Origin: Pseudovibrio exalbescens
GTDB lineage: Bacteria; Pseudomonadota; Alphaproteobacteria; Rhizobiales; Stappiaceae
Direction: 5' to 3'
NCBI RefSeq assembly: GCF_028737195.1
Contig: NZ_JAQZAJ010000002.1
Coordinates: forward strand, 620,001-684,000
Length of the DNA: 64,000 nt
Part shown: piece by piece, positions 32,755 to 42,296 of the stretch
Layout: every line of letters starts with the position of its first letter
Position numbering within the stretch: the first letter of the stretch is position 1
Position numbers and translations under genes: made by a program
Notes under the pieces: model-generated
Database searches by the model: none
What the model was told of the DNA's origin: nothing
What the model saw: the letters and a program-made list of their open reading frames with translations, nothing else

Positions 32755-34539
32755 GTGCATCTCAGTTCTTCGCCTGCGTTGACGTATCGTCGTATTTCTT
32801 TTGGCCTTTTAGTGATCCTCAGCTTGATTGGGCTGGTGAGCCTTATGGTGCTTGCTTTGTCACCTGGGGGCTTCAACTTCCTTAAGGTACTGTTGCTGAT
32901 CTTCTTTTCGATCACACTTCCATGGTTGGTGGTTGGGTTTTGGCACGCCATCATCGGGCTCGCCATCATGCTGTTTTCGCGAGATGCAGCAGCACTGACG
33001 TGCCCTCTCGACCCGGACAACGACAGGGACCCGCTCCCCAAGCGAGCGACAGCGCTGCTCTCCTGCATTCGCAATGAGAACGTTGGTGAGGTCGAGCGCA
33101 AACTTGACGCCATGCTCTCCGGGTTGGCCAGCCTGAAGGCCCTAGACGGCTTTCAGCTGTATGTTTTGAGCGATACCAACGACGCCGAAATTGCTCAGGA
33201 GGAAGAACAGGCCTTTTCCGCACTGAGGGCGCGTTGGCAACACGAAGTCGAGGTCATTTACCGCCGTCGCGAGAACAATGTGGGTTACAAGTCCGGAAAC
33301 ATTGCGGACTTTTGCGCGCGGTGGGGTGCAAGCCATACCTATGGCATCACACTGGATGCTGACAGCTATCTCTCAGCCGAAACGCTGGTTGCTCTCGTGC
33401 GGAAGATGGAAGCAAACCCGCAACTTGGCATCTTGCAGACCCTAGCAGTGGGACTTCCCAGCAAGGCGCTGTTTGCCCGCGTGTTTCAGTGGGGCATGCG
33501 CTTGGGCATGCGCTCCTACACCTTGGCTGCAGCTTGGTGGCAGGCAGATACGGGCCCCTACTGGGGACACAACGCAATCCTGCGGTTGCTGCCCTTTCGG
33601 GAGCACTGCATGCTGCCCCAGCTCTCTGGAAAAGGGCCTCTTTCGGGTCATATCCTGAGCCACGATCAGGTCGAGGCCGCTTTCATGCGCCGCGCAGGGT
33701 TTGAAGTCCGCGTCTGGCCTGTTGAAGATGGCAGCTACGAGGAAAACCCACCTAACCTCATCGAGTTTGTTAGGCGCGATTTGCGCTGGTGCCACGGCAA
33801 TCTGCAGTATCTGAAACTGCTTGCAACGCCGGGACTGCATTTCATCAGCCGCATTCAGTTGGTGCTCGCAATTCTGATGTTTGTTGGCTCAGTGGCGTGG
33901 ATGGCTTTCATTGGCGTATCAGTCTATGCCTCATTGCTGGCCGATCCAGGCGCAATTCAGTTTGATGCCAACTACGGCTTCCCGTTGTTCTTGACGGTGA
34001 TGACCATGGTGTTTTCTCCGAAGCTGTCGTCGCTCGCTTATGTGCTGCTTAGCAGCCAACGGCGTGCGGGATTTGGCGGAACGCTGCGCATCTTTGTCAG
34101 TGCCATATGCGAGATCCTCTTCACAGTTTTGCTGGCGCCAATCATGGCAATCACCCACACGCTCTTCATTGCCATGCTGTTCATGGGCGCGAAGGTAGGG
34201 TGGCGGCGTCAGGAACGCCTGCCAAAAGGTGTGAGCTGGGAAATGGCGATCCGCAAATACTGGCCGCAATTCGTGTTCGGGTGCTTGGGGCTATGGTGGG
34301 CGAGCCTATTTCCGTTGAGCATGTGGTGGCTGTTTGCGCCGCTTGTCGCTGGACCGCTGATGGTTATTCCGTTCACGGTGATGACTTCACTGCCATATCT
34401 GGGGCAGGTCGCCGATCACTATGGTTTTTGGCGCCTACCGGAAGAAAGGCAGGCGCCAAAGGAGTTTCTTTTCTTGGAAGACGGCGCTTTGGCTACTCGC
34501 GAGCTCACAGCAACAGACCCTGCTGTCTTGCCACGGTAG
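32755..34539 (+). CDS. opgH: Osmoregulated periplasmic glucan glucosyltransferase OpgH (MdoH)
   Basis: Membrane GT2 enzyme that polymerises and exports the glucan backbone from UDP-glucose. After two N-terminal hydrophobic segments the cytoplasmic catalytic domain shows R-E-N-N-V-G-Y-K-S-G-N-I-A-D-F-C, the L-D-A-D-S DxD motif, G-H-N-A-I-L-R, G-P-L-S-G-H-I-L-S-H-D and R-D-L-R-W-C-H-G-N-L-Q-Y, followed by several C-terminal transmembrane helices. At about 594 aa it is the short alphaproteobacterial version, much shorter than E. coli MdoH (847 aa). A GTG at 32755 has the better ribosome-site spacing than a TTG at 32749. opgG/opgD are not in the window. Confidence 0.93.
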   Translation: MHLSSSPALTYRRISFGLLVILSLIGLVSLMVLALSPGGFNFLKVLLLIFFSITLPWLVVGFWHAIIGLAIMLFSRDAAALTCPLDPDNDRDPLPKRATALLSCIRNENVGEVERKLDAMLSGLASLKALDGFQLYVLSDTNDAEIAQEEEQAFSALRARWQHEVEVIYRRRENNVGYKSGNIADFCARWGASHTYGITLDADSYLSAETLVALVRKMEANPQLGILQTLAVGLPSKALFARVFQWGMRLGMRSYTLAAAWWQADTGPYWGHNAILRLLPFREHCMLPQLSGKGPLSGHILSHDQVEAAFMRRAGFEVRVWPVEDGSYEENPPNLIEFVRRDLRWCHGNLQYLKLLATPGLHFISRIQLVLAILMFVGSVAWMAFIGVSVYASLLADPGAIQFDANYGFPLFLTVMTMVFSPKLSSLAYVLLSSQRRAGFGGTLRIFVSAICEILFTVLLAPIMAITHTLFIAMLFMGAKVGWRRQERLPKGVSWEMAIRKYWPQFVFGCLGLWWASLFPLSMWWLFAPLVAGPLMVIPFTVMTSLPYLGQVADHYGFWRLPEERQAPKEFLFLEDGALATRELTATDPAVLPR

Positions 34540-34584
34540 GCAGCAAAGCAGGGCCTTTGTATTGCTTGTCGGATAGCGTGTGGC

Positions 34585-35763
34585 CTACTTCGCGTTGTGC
34601 GCAGGCGCCCGCCACGGATGCTTCTTGTACCAACTCACCGTGTAGGCTACGGCAATGAGGCCTGCAAAGCCTGCTAGATTGATAAAGAGTTCCGTCAGGG
34701 CTGTCTTTCCACCCAGGACTTCGTTTCGAACGATTGCCAAAGTCTGCGCAATCACGAGGCTGGCGAGGAAAACGGCAAGTGATTGCTGGCCGACCTTCTG
34801 AATAACAGTCACGACCTTACCCCAGAGGCCTGAAGAAAGCAGGTATTTGCCGCCTTCACCTACTGCGGTCCACGCCAGATACGCCAAAGCCAGGAAGTGC
34901 AGGTAGCGGAAAATGCCGAACTCGGTTTTAGCGGTCAGAACCTTGATGTCCCGTGCCATCTCAAGGAACACCGGCGCAACCTGAAACACGCGGAAGTACG
35001 AGAACGGCACAGACGCCAGCACGATAATGGCCGCTACAACAAGAAGCGACTTTTTTACGGGCGGGCGAGGAATCCAGCCACGCATCAAGGCAAATCCAGT
35101 AAAAAACAGAAGCTGCCAGCCGAAAGGATTGAAGAACCATCGACGGTCAGACCAAGGTTCCGCTGGCAAGTCCAGATAACGGAAGTTTGCAGCCAACCAT
35201 AAAGCGATTGCCAGACCGGCAACGGCGGTGCGTCCGCCAGTTTTGTAGGCCAAGAGCATTACCGGCATGAGGGCCAGTATGACCAGATACATGGGCAGAA
35301 TGTCGAAGTAGTTCGGCACGTAGGTGAGCGTCAAGATGCCCGGAATGTTGAAGATCGGATCTTCAAACAAGTGCCAGAGATTCAGACCGCCAACATAGTC
35401 GCGTTCAACCATGCCATGAATTTGCAAAAAGGCGAGCCACCCCGCGAGAAACAGAAGCAGTGTGACGTGGGCCCAATAGACTTGCCAGACCCGAAAGGAA
35501 ACGCGAGCGGTTCCCATCCACCAGCCTCGGTCCTCAAAGATTTTGCCAAAGGCAATTGCAGAGGCCATGCCGGAACAGAAAACGAATATTTCTGTAGCAT
35601 CGGAAAAACCAAATCGGGCAGGAATCCAGAGTGTCCACGTGTTACCCGGTGTATGGGACACGAAAATGATGAACATGGCGATGCCACGAAAGAAGTCGAG
35701 ACGCGGATCGCGTGGTCGCAGCGCACCGGCAGCGATCACAGGGCTAGGTTGGTGCTTGTTCAA
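34585..35763 (-). CDS. opgC: OpgC-type glucan-modifying membrane protein
   Basis: A 392-aa integral membrane protein with about ten hydrophobic segments, of the acyltransferase-related OpgC family that adds succinyl or other acyl groups to periplasmic glucans. It begins with R-D-P-R-L-D-F-F-R-G-I-A-M-F-I-I-F-V-S-H-T-P, where the conserved R-x-D-F-F-R-G and the His are family hallmarks; F-G-F-S-D-A-T-E-I-F-V-F-C-S-G follows. Convergent with opgH, 46 bases apart, which supports a shared role in glucan synthesis. Confidence 0.9.
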   Translation of the reverse strand: MNKHQPSPVIAAGALRPRDPRLDFFRGIAMFIIFVSHTPGNTWTLWIPARFGFSDATEIFVFCSGMASAIAFGKIFEDRGWWMGTARVSFRVWQVYWAHVTLLLFLAGWLAFLQIHGMVERDYVGGLNLWHLFEDPIFNIPGILTLTYVPNYFDILPMYLVILALMPVMLLAYKTGGRTAVAGLAIALWLAANFRYLDLPAEPWSDRRWFFNPFGWQLLFFTGFALMRGWIPRPPVKKSLLVVAAIIVLASVPFSYFRVFQVAPVFLEMARDIKVLTAKTEFGIFRYLHFLALAYLAWTAVGEGGKYLLSSGLWGKVVTVIQKVGQQSLAVFLASLVIAQTLAIVRNEVLGGKTALTELFINLAGFAGLIAVAYTVSWYKKHPWRAPAHNAK

Positions 35764-35840
35764 GGGCCTAAATCTTCAATTTGGGTATATGGAAATACAC
35801 TTACAGGCTACGCCAAGTCATCGGCTAAATAAACCCGAGG

Positions 35841-37226
35841 TTAACCGAGGTTTGCACGTAATGCCTCGTTCTGCATGACAGTCGCAGCGGCTGTCATCTT
35901 TTCCACCTGTTGTGCACGGACCTTTGCAAAGGCATCAGGTGCGCTGCGTAAGGTGGTTCGTTCCGTTATCATGCGCTGGGCGTCCTCAGGCATCCCGGCA
36001 CGCAGCGCTGCTTCAATTGTAAGCCGCTCGAATACATCCCGCTGAGCATGGCTGCCACCGATCTCGTTGAGGTTTGGTCGCGCCTGTTGCAGATGCTTCA
36101 AGGCAGAGAAGTAGTTGCCTTTTCTGAATTCAGAAAGGCCTTCGGCAGCAGCGACGCCGCTGTTGTTGGTGATCAGTGAGATGTCTCCGGAAAGTGCAGA
36201 TGCGGTTTCACGCATGCGGGCGACCATGCTTTCAGCTTCACGCCAACGGTTCCCCTGCAAAAGGGACATCATGTAATGAAGGTCTGCAAAGACGTTGCAG
36301 CCGTCGTCTATACGATTACTCGAAAGGTTGGCAAGCTCCTCCCAGCGGCCACCCACATTTATCCCCTCAAGCTCAAGGCGCATCAGCATTGAGGCTGCAT
36401 TGGAGATATCGCGGTAATCATCTGAGCGTTCCTTGCGGATCTTGTCGTCGTAAAGTTCAAGAACCCGGTCAACATTGCCTTTGTCCAGATGCATCAATGC
36501 CAGATGCCACCAGACATGAAAGCCAAAGTTGTTGCAGTGAGACCAGCTTTGGGGCTGGGTGTCGAGCCAGCGAATGCCCGTATCGCTTTCACCGCACATA
36601 TCGTAGACGTGGGCGACTGCATGAAGGCCCCACGCATCATCAGGACGTAGCTCCACAGCCTGCCTGCCATGTGTTTCCGCCAGCTTGTAGTCGCCGGTTT
36701 CCTCAAGTGAAAAAGCATAGCACCCCTTGATGTAACCAAGGGCCACATGCTGTTCACTGTAAGCATCAAAAACGGCCTCTATGGACCGTCGCATTTCCAC
36801 GCCCTGTCCAAGCACGAAGCGAAGGGCATGAACCAGCTTCAGGAGTAACGCATCCTCCGGCCACTCTTTCAAGGCGGCATCCATTAAATCAGCCGCGCGG
36901 CTGGGCCATCCCTCACACCACAGCCGCAAGCCCTTGATGTAGGCCGCCTCGCGTGCGGTGACGGGGGTTTCAAGGCTGCTTTTCTCAGCGATGCTCAGGG
37001 CGTCCTGTGCAACTGATACAAGTTCCTTGCGCCCCAGAAGCAAGTTGAACAACCCGCGGGAAGCCTGCGCCATTGCGAAATCCGGCGCGGCGTTCAAGGT
37101 TGCTGTCAGATGAACCGGCGTATGGGCCCCGTGAGCCAAGAAGGCGATAATGGTCTTGTTCCACGGTTCCAGTGCGGCAGCATTAGAGAGGGTCACATCG
37201 TAACCGAATTGATCTGTCATGCGCAT
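35841..37226 (-). CDS. Tetratricopeptide-repeat protein similar to TTC38
   Basis: A helical-repeat protein of about 460 aa in the TTC38-like family. It has repeated A-x-x-x-G-L-F/Y and A-L-x-x-A-x-x-x-x-P pairs typical of TPR helices, a conserved Y-A-F-S-L-E-E-T-G segment (near residue 170) followed by D-A-W-G-L-H-A-V-A-H-V-Y, and an N-F-G-F-H-V-W-W-H-L-A-L motif; the H-A-x-A-H and W-W-H-L-A patterns are the best-conserved parts of TTC38. Start options are ATG 37226 (best site spacing), ATG 37220 and TTG 37238. Function is unknown; it is probably a cytosolic scaffold. Confidence 0.8.
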   Translation of the reverse strand: MRMTDQFGYDVTLSNAAALEPWNKTIIAFLAHGAHTPVHLTATLNAAPDFAMAQASRGLFNLLLGRKELVSVAQDALSIAEKSSLETPVTAREAAYIKGLRLWCEGWPSRAADLMDAALKEWPEDALLLKLVHALRFVLGQGVEMRRSIEAVFDAYSEQHVALGYIKGCYAFSLEETGDYKLAETHGRQAVELRPDDAWGLHAVAHVYDMCGESDTGIRWLDTQPQSWSHCNNFGFHVWWHLALMHLDKGNVDRVLELYDDKIRKERSDDYRDISNAASMLMRLELEGINVGGRWEELANLSSNRIDDGCNVFADLHYMMSLLQGNRWREAESMVARMRETASALSGDISLITNNSGVAAAEGLSEFRKGNYFSALKHLQQARPNLNEIGGSHAQRDVFERLTIEAALRAGMPEDAQRMITERTTLRSAPDAFAKVRAQQVEKMTAAATVMQNEALRANLG

Positions 37227-37624
37227 GAGTGCCCTCAATCAAACAGGAAAAGGGGTAGCAGCAGCCATCCCAGTTCCTGCAAAAACCGGGCACGCCTGCG
37301 ACTACGGATTACGTACGAGGATAACTTTCTCGGAACCGCCTATGACAAGCAAAACACAAATTGTTGTTGGTTTCGTGTTTTATCTGAGCCTAATTCAAGG
37401 TTCCTGACAACTCTGAAATCTCCTGTACAAGAACGGTGACTTCTGGAGCAAATTGCTGATATTGCTAGTGAAAAGTTGTTTGTGAACCCGCGCATCAAGG
37501 TGCCCTTTTTGTCAAGCTGCCACTTGGCGTGATCACTTTTTTGACCAAGAATTCATTTGGCCTGTTACTGAAGCTTTTACTGTGCTGAACTGCTTTCAAG
37601 AAATATAAAGCAGCGGAAAGCTGA
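37227..37624. other. Divergent intergenic region without a gene
   Basis: About 400 bases, AT-richer than the genes, between the TPR gene (minus) and the YeeE/YedE gene (plus). It must hold both promoters. I see no convincing ORF, RNA or repeat. A short imperfect repeat (cttgg/ccaag around 37534-37553) brackets a T-run. Confidence 0.6.
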
Positions 37625-38800
37625 ATGGCACTTGCGCAAACGGGAAAGTCTTCCCAAAAGAAACCTCAGGCCCAGTGGGCTGTTGTTGGGGCGGGCCTCA
37701 TCGGAATACTTCTTGTCGGCCTCGCTTCTGCTATGCATGGCGGCTCCCGACTGTTCTGGGTGACACTTATTGGCGGCATCGCAGGCGTGTCCCTCTACCA
37801 TGCCAGTTTTGGTTTTACCGGGGCCTGGCGGCGCGCCATTGAAGAGCGGCGCGGGGCTGGTCTGAGGGCGCAGTTCTTGCTCCTGTTTTCTGTCTGTGTT
37901 GTGAGCTACCCGTTGCTTGAATATGGCAACTACATTGGTCTGGGCACGTCAGGATTTGTGTTTCCGTTCGGCGTTGCAGCTGCCTTTGGCGCTTTCATGT
38001 TCGGGGTTGGCATGCAGATCGCGGGCGGGTGCGCTTCTGGCACGTTGTTTACGGTTGGGGGCGGATCCACGCGTATGATCATCACTCTCACGTTCTTCAT
38101 CGTGGGCTCTGTTCTCGCTACCGCTCACTTGCCCGCGTGGAGCGATCTGCCCGCGCTCCCTGCAATTTCACTGGTAGAAGTGCTTGGGGCAGCCTGGGCG
38201 CTCATTCTGACCACTCTCCTTCTTGCGGCGCTCACCTTGGTCTCCGTGCTGCGAGAACGCAGGCACCATGGTTTCCTTGAGGACGATCCGCGAGACTTGT
38301 CGCTGCTGCGCGGGCCTTGGTCCAAGTCGTTTGGCGCAGGAATGCTGGCGTTCGTGTGTATTGCGACCTTCATCATAGTGGGAAGGCCGTGGGGTGTGAC
38401 CTCCGGCTTTGCGCTGTGGGGCGCGAAGCTGTTTTATGCCCTAGGTGTTCCAATTGATACCTGGAGTTATTGGCAGCACCAAATGGGCGCGGTAAACAGT
38501 TCGATCTTTCAGGACACTACGTCGGTGATGAACTTCAGCATCATGCTCGGGGCACTTGTTGCCTCGGGGCTTGCTGGTCTTTTTGCACCTGTTTATCGGC
38601 TGAGTGCCAAAGAAGTCACTTCGGCCATCATTGGCGGCCTTCTGCTTGGCTACGGGGCCAGACTGGCTTTCGGGTGCAATATTGGTGCGTTTTTGGGTGG
38701 AGTGACCAGCGGCTCTATTCATGGTTGGCTATGGCTTGTCTTCGCATTCTCTGGTGCGTGGGTGGTCAGCCGAAGTCGATTGTTGAGTTACTTGCGATGA
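37625..38800 (+). CDS. YeeE/YedE (TsuA-like) sulfur-transport membrane protein
   Basis: A 391-aa membrane protein with about ten hydrophobic segments in two halves. Each half has a conserved Cys motif: G-G-C-A-S-G-T-L-F-T (residues about 136-145) and G-C-N-I-G-A-F-L-G-G (near 350), which form the thiosulfate relay in TsuA. A role in importing thiosulfate or a related sulfur compound follows from family knowledge. Probably co-transcribed with the secreted DUF302 protein (22 bases apart). Confidence 0.88.
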   Translation: MALAQTGKSSQKKPQAQWAVVGAGLIGILLVGLASAMHGGSRLFWVTLIGGIAGVSLYHASFGFTGAWRRAIEERRGAGLRAQFLLLFSVCVVSYPLLEYGNYIGLGTSGFVFPFGVAAAFGAFMFGVGMQIAGGCASGTLFTVGGGSTRMIITLTFFIVGSVLATAHLPAWSDLPALPAISLVEVLGAAWALILTTLLLAALTLVSVLRERRHHGFLEDDPRDLSLLRGPWSKSFGAGMLAFVCIATFIIVGRPWGVTSGFALWGAKLFYALGVPIDTWSYWQHQMGAVNSSIFQDTTSVMNFSIMLGALVASGLAGLFAPVYRLSAKEVTSAIIGGLLLGYGARLAFGCNIGAFLGGVTSGSIHGWLWLVFAFSGAWVVSRSRLLSYLR

Positions 38801-38822
38801 GATTCCGACAGGGAGGAAGTTG

Positions 38823-39311
38823 ATGTTCATGAAAAGACTGATTTCGTTTGGGCTCGCACTGATGCTGAGCGCTTTTGTAGCTCATGCCTCAGAGGGCTTT
38901 GAGGCGCCGGAAGGCTGGCGTGTCATCGGGACTGAGAAGAGCTATCCGGATCTGGTAGCCGCACTGCGTGCGGCGGTCAAAAAGGAAGAAATGGGGTTGG
39001 TCACTCAGGCGAGCGCAACAGTAGGCGCAAAGAGCCAAGGCATCACAATCCCGGGCAATACGGTCATTGGCGTTTATCGAAATGACTTTGCACGGCGGAT
39101 GCTGGAGGCCTCCATTCCGGCGGGCATCGAAGCGCCCATCCGGTTTTATGTGACCGAAAACACAGACAAGACCGCGACGCTCTCATGGAAGACGCCAAGC
39201 TTTGTGTTTGAACCGTACTTTGACGACGGTGGCGATGCGCTGATCGGCCTTGCCGAGGAACTCGACGCCATTTTCCAGCGCATCGCGGATCGTGCAACGG
39301 GTAATTTATAG
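38823..39311 (+). CDS. Secreted DUF302-like protein
   Basis: A 162-aa exported protein. The ATG at 38823 follows gggagga; an in-frame TTG just before it is unlikely. The signal peptide covers about residues 1-21 (ends A-H-A). The mature part has a DUF302-type pattern: alternating strands with a long L-V-A-A-L-R-A-A-V-K-K-E-E helix, a G-V-Y-R-N-D-F-A strand, R-M-L-E-A, and a C-terminal E-P-Y-F-D-D-G-G-D-A-L. DUF302 domains may bind small ligands or redox partners. Its place after a YeeE/YedE gene suggests a periplasmic helper of sulfur uptake (inference). Its stop lies one base from the stop of the convergent gene. Confidence 0.75.
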   Translation: MFMKRLISFGLALMLSAFVAHASEGFEAPEGWRVIGTEKSYPDLVAALRAAVKKEEMGLVTQASATVGAKSQGITIPGNTVIGVYRNDFARRMLEASIPAGIEAPIRFYVTENTDKTATLSWKTPSFVFEPYFDDGGDALIGLAEELDAIFQRIADRATGNL

Positions 39312-39312
39312 A

Positions 39313-40935
39313 TCAGATCTTGCCATCGTAAGCCCGGCGATCAATCCGGCAAGCAAGGATCGTGAAGGTGTCGCGGTCGAGAGCCGCTTTTGCCTCACGC
39401 TCCAGACTTTGGGTGTCTTCCACCCAAACGCCATGACCACCATAGGCTTTGGCAATTGCTGGAAAATCGGTCTCTTCAAAGTCTACGCCAAGGTTTGGGC
39501 GCTGTGTGTTGCGTTGTTTCAGCTCGATGAGAGCAAGGCTGCGGTCGACCAGAACGCAGATGATCACGGGTATCTTTTGATCACGCAAGGTTGAGAGTTC
39601 GCCAAGGCCCATTTCCAGCCCAGCGTCACCAACAAAGACGACCACGGGTGTCGTTGGGGAGGCGAACTTGTAGCCCGCCCCAAGGGGAAGGGCGCAAGCC
39701 ATCGTGCACAGCGCTGAGCTTTGAAGCATGCGCCGCGGCAACGGGCTTTCCCAGATCTGGCTGACCAAAATGCGGTGGGCCCCACTGTCTGCAGTGGCAA
39801 CGGTAGAAGCAGGTAGCGCTTTTCGAAGACCATGAAACACTGAGGCCGGCCCCCAACCTTCAGCTTCCGCGGCAAACAGAGTTGAGAGCTTTGCCTTGGC
39901 GGTCAAAAGCGCTTCTGAAGACCATTTGCGCTGCGGCTCCAACACATCCGTCAGCGCCGCGATTGTCGCCTTTACGTCACCAACCAAGCTGTGAGTGATC
40001 CGATGCATTGCGTGATCGCGCAGGACCGGCGAGATGTCGATGCAGTGAGCGGCGTCATTCCATGGCATTCGCCAGTTCACCCGCATTTCAATGGGGTCAT
40101 AGCCAAGCAGAAGGACCACATCAGCGGCCTTCAGTGCAGGCAATAACACCTCATCAGCTTTTGGGGATAGGCCTGCCCCGCCCCATGAGTTTTCACTGGC
40201 CTCATCAATCAAGCCCTTGCCCTTGTATGAAGTGATCAGCGGGACCTGGAGCTTAGCGCAAAGAGCCTGGATTTCTGGCGCGGCGTGTGCGTTCACCGCA
40301 TCTACGCCAGCGATGGCAACTGGTTGTCTGGCGTTTGCGATGATTTCTGCCACTTCTGCGAGGGCGGCAGGGGTTGGAATACTGGGTGCTGGAAGCGGGA
40401 TGCGGGTTGGCTCCAGCCTTTCGTCCTGTTCTTTCTCGGCAACAGAAATTGGGACGTCAATATGGACCGGGCCGGGCTGGCCTGACATGGCAACGGCAAG
40501 GGCCTTGTCCATCATGGCATTCAACGCGCCGGGTTCGGCGCGGAAGCTGGCTTTCACGATGGGGCGCAGCATCGCTTGATGATCAAACACCTGATGGGTG
40601 TAGGTTTCTGCCTCCGCGCCATCAACTCGGCCAGTCAGGAACACCAAGGGCACGCGATCCTGAAACGCATTGGCCACGGTGTTCACCGCGTTGGCGACGC
40701 CGGGACCAAGTGTTGCGAGCAGAACAACCGGGGCGTCGTGCCCTTGGTTTGCAAGGGCGTGCCATGCGCCTTCTGCCATGAAGCCGCCCGCATTTTCATG
40801 CTTGACGAGCGCGAACTGAATGCCAGCCTTGTCGAGGCCGTCCATAAGGGCGAGAACCTCGCCCCCCGGAATGCCGAAGGCGAATTTGCAGCCTGCTGCT
40901 GCCAGTTTGTGTGCGATAACTTCTGCGCCCCGCAT
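39313..40935 (-). CDS. Thiamine-diphosphate-dependent enzyme (acetolactate-synthase-like)
   Basis: A 540-aa three-domain ThDP enzyme. The PYR domain has the cofactor Glu in V-K-H-E-N-A-G-G-F-M-A-E-G (near 47) and G-P-G-V-A-N-A-V-N; the central domain has V-A-I-A-G-V-D-A-V; the PP domain has the Mg-ThDP motif starting G-D-A-G-L-E-M-G (G-D-G replaced by G-D-A) and L-V-D-R-S in place of the usual N-N end. The substrate is not clear. The start shares one base with the stop of the upstream CoA-transferase gene, so the products are probably used in sequence, in the manner of formyl-CoA transferase and oxalyl-CoA decarboxylase, although this protein is nearer to acetolactate synthase in its motifs. 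Confidence 0.85.
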   Translation of the reverse strand: MRGAEVIAHKLAAAGCKFAFGIPGGEVLALMDGLDKAGIQFALVKHENAGGFMAEGAWHALANQGHDAPVVLLATLGPGVANAVNTVANAFQDRVPLVFLTGRVDGAEAETYTHQVFDHQAMLRPIVKASFRAEPGALNAMMDKALAVAMSGQPGPVHIDVPISVAEKEQDERLEPTRIPLPAPSIPTPAALAEVAEIIANARQPVAIAGVDAVNAHAAPEIQALCAKLQVPLITSYKGKGLIDEASENSWGGAGLSPKADEVLLPALKAADVVLLLGYDPIEMRVNWRMPWNDAAHCIDISPVLRDHAMHRITHSLVGDVKATIAALTDVLEPQRKWSSEALLTAKAKLSTLFAAEAEGWGPASVFHGLRKALPASTVATADSGAHRILVSQIWESPLPRRMLQSSALCTMACALPLGAGYKFASPTTPVVVFVGDAGLEMGLGELSTLRDQKIPVIICVLVDRSLALIELKQRNTQRPNLGVDFEETDFPAIAKAYGGHGVWVEDTQSLEREAKAALDRDTFTILACRIDRRAYDGKI

Positions 40936-42206
40936 CAGGTGGATGCCCCCAAGTCTATAATGTTGTCTTCTGCAAGCTTGCTGATTGTGTCGTCGTCCAG
41001 ATCAAGGAAACCGGCAAGGATTTCTCCGGTATGCGCGCCAAGCATCGGTGGTGCCTGGCGGTAGGTCACGGGAGTGCGGCTCAGCTTCATTGGGCTGCCG
41101 ATAAGATCCACAGTGCCGGTGTTGGAGGTGGGGTGTTCCAGCGTGACTTTCATCTCGCGGTGTTGGACCTGCGGATTGTCGAAAACCTGCTTGAGGTCAT
41201 TAACAGGCCCACACGGAACGCCGACGGCCTCTAGCTCCGTAATCCAGTCTTCGCAGCTTTTGAATACAGTCTGCTGCCGAATAAGAGGGATCAGCTCTTT
41301 GCGATTACGCACTCTGTCCGCGTTTGTGACAAAGCGCGGATCCTCAGCCAATTCCGGCGCGTTTGCCACCTTACAAAAGCGCTGAAACTGCGCATCATTG
41401 CCCACGGCCAGAATGAACTGGCCATCGGAAGCCGGAAACGTCTCGTAGGGTACGATGGTTGGGTGTGCATTGCCAAGGCGGCCCGGCACTTCACCTGAGA
41501 CAAGATACGCAACGCCTTGATTGATCAGCCAAGCCACTTGCGCGTCCAGAAGCGAAATGTCGATGTACTGCCCCTTGCCGGAACTGGTGCGCTCCACGGT
41601 GGCTGCCAAGATGGCATTTGCCGCGTACATGCCGCAAATGACATCAGACACGCCAACGCCAACCTTTGTTGGAATGCCGCCATTTTCAGCTGTTTCACCG
41701 GTGAGAGACATGATGCCACCCATCCCTTGCACAATGAAATCATAGCCTGCACGCTGGGCATATGGACCGGTTTGTCCGAAGCCGGTAATGGAGCAGTAGA
41801 TCAGGCGGGGGTTCAGGGCGCTGAGCTCTTCATAGCCAAGACCTTTGCGGTCAAGATCACCAACCTTGAAGTTCTCAATCAGGACATCTGCTTTTTCCGC
41901 AAGCCGTTTGATAAGCGCGGCCCCTGCCGGCTGCGAAAGGTCTATGGCAACCGAATGCTTGTTCCGGTTGGCGGACAAGTAGTAGGCGCTCTCGCGGGTC
42001 TCTTTTCCCTCCTTGTCCTTCAGAAAAGGAGGTCCCCAGCCGCGGGTGTCATCTCCCCGGTCAACACGCTCGATTTTGATAATGGTTGCGCCAAGATCGC
42101 CCAGTATTTGCGTGCAAGTTGGGCCAGCAAGGATGCGCGAGAGATCGAGAACAATCAATCCGTTAAGAGGGCCTTTGCCCTGAGGAGTGTCAGTGGTGGC
42201 AGTCAA
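40935..42206 (-). CDS. Class III CoA-transferase (CaiB/BaiF/Frc family)
   Basis: Moves CoA between carboxylic acids through an aspartyl-CoA intermediate (423 aa). N-terminal signature: G-L-I-V-L-D-L-S-R-I-L-A-G-P-T-C-T-Q-I-L-G with the nucleotide-side motif, then K-I-E-R. The catalytic Asp is in A-G-Y-D-F-I-V-Q-G-M-G-G (about residue 168), with G-P-Y-A before it and the L-T-G loop after. Substrates are unknown. It precedes and is translationally coupled to the ThDP enzyme. Confidence 0.92.
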   Translation of the reverse strand: MTATTDTPQGKGPLNGLIVLDLSRILAGPTCTQILGDLGATIIKIERVDRGDDTRGWGPPFLKDKEGKETRESAYYLSANRNKHSVAIDLSQPAGAALIKRLAEKADVLIENFKVGDLDRKGLGYEELSALNPRLIYCSITGFGQTGPYAQRAGYDFIVQGMGGIMSLTGETAENGGIPTKVGVGVSDVICGMYAANAILAATVERTSSGKGQYIDISLLDAQVAWLINQGVAYLVSGEVPGRLGNAHPTIVPYETFPASDGQFILAVGNDAQFQRFCKVANAPELAEDPRFVTNADRVRNRKELIPLIRQQTVFKSCEDWITELEAVGVPCGPVNDLKQVFDNPQVQHREMKVTLEHPTSNTGTVDLIGSPMKLSRTPVTYRQAPPMLGAHTGEILAGFLDLDDDTISKLAEDNIIDLGAST

Positions 42207-42296
42207 CGCGATCGGTTCCGTCTTTGGCAGGGGGCGGCGCGTCTTGCGCAGCCTCTAGGTGAACATACTAGCTGAAGTGAAGGAGAGCGGAAGGGG

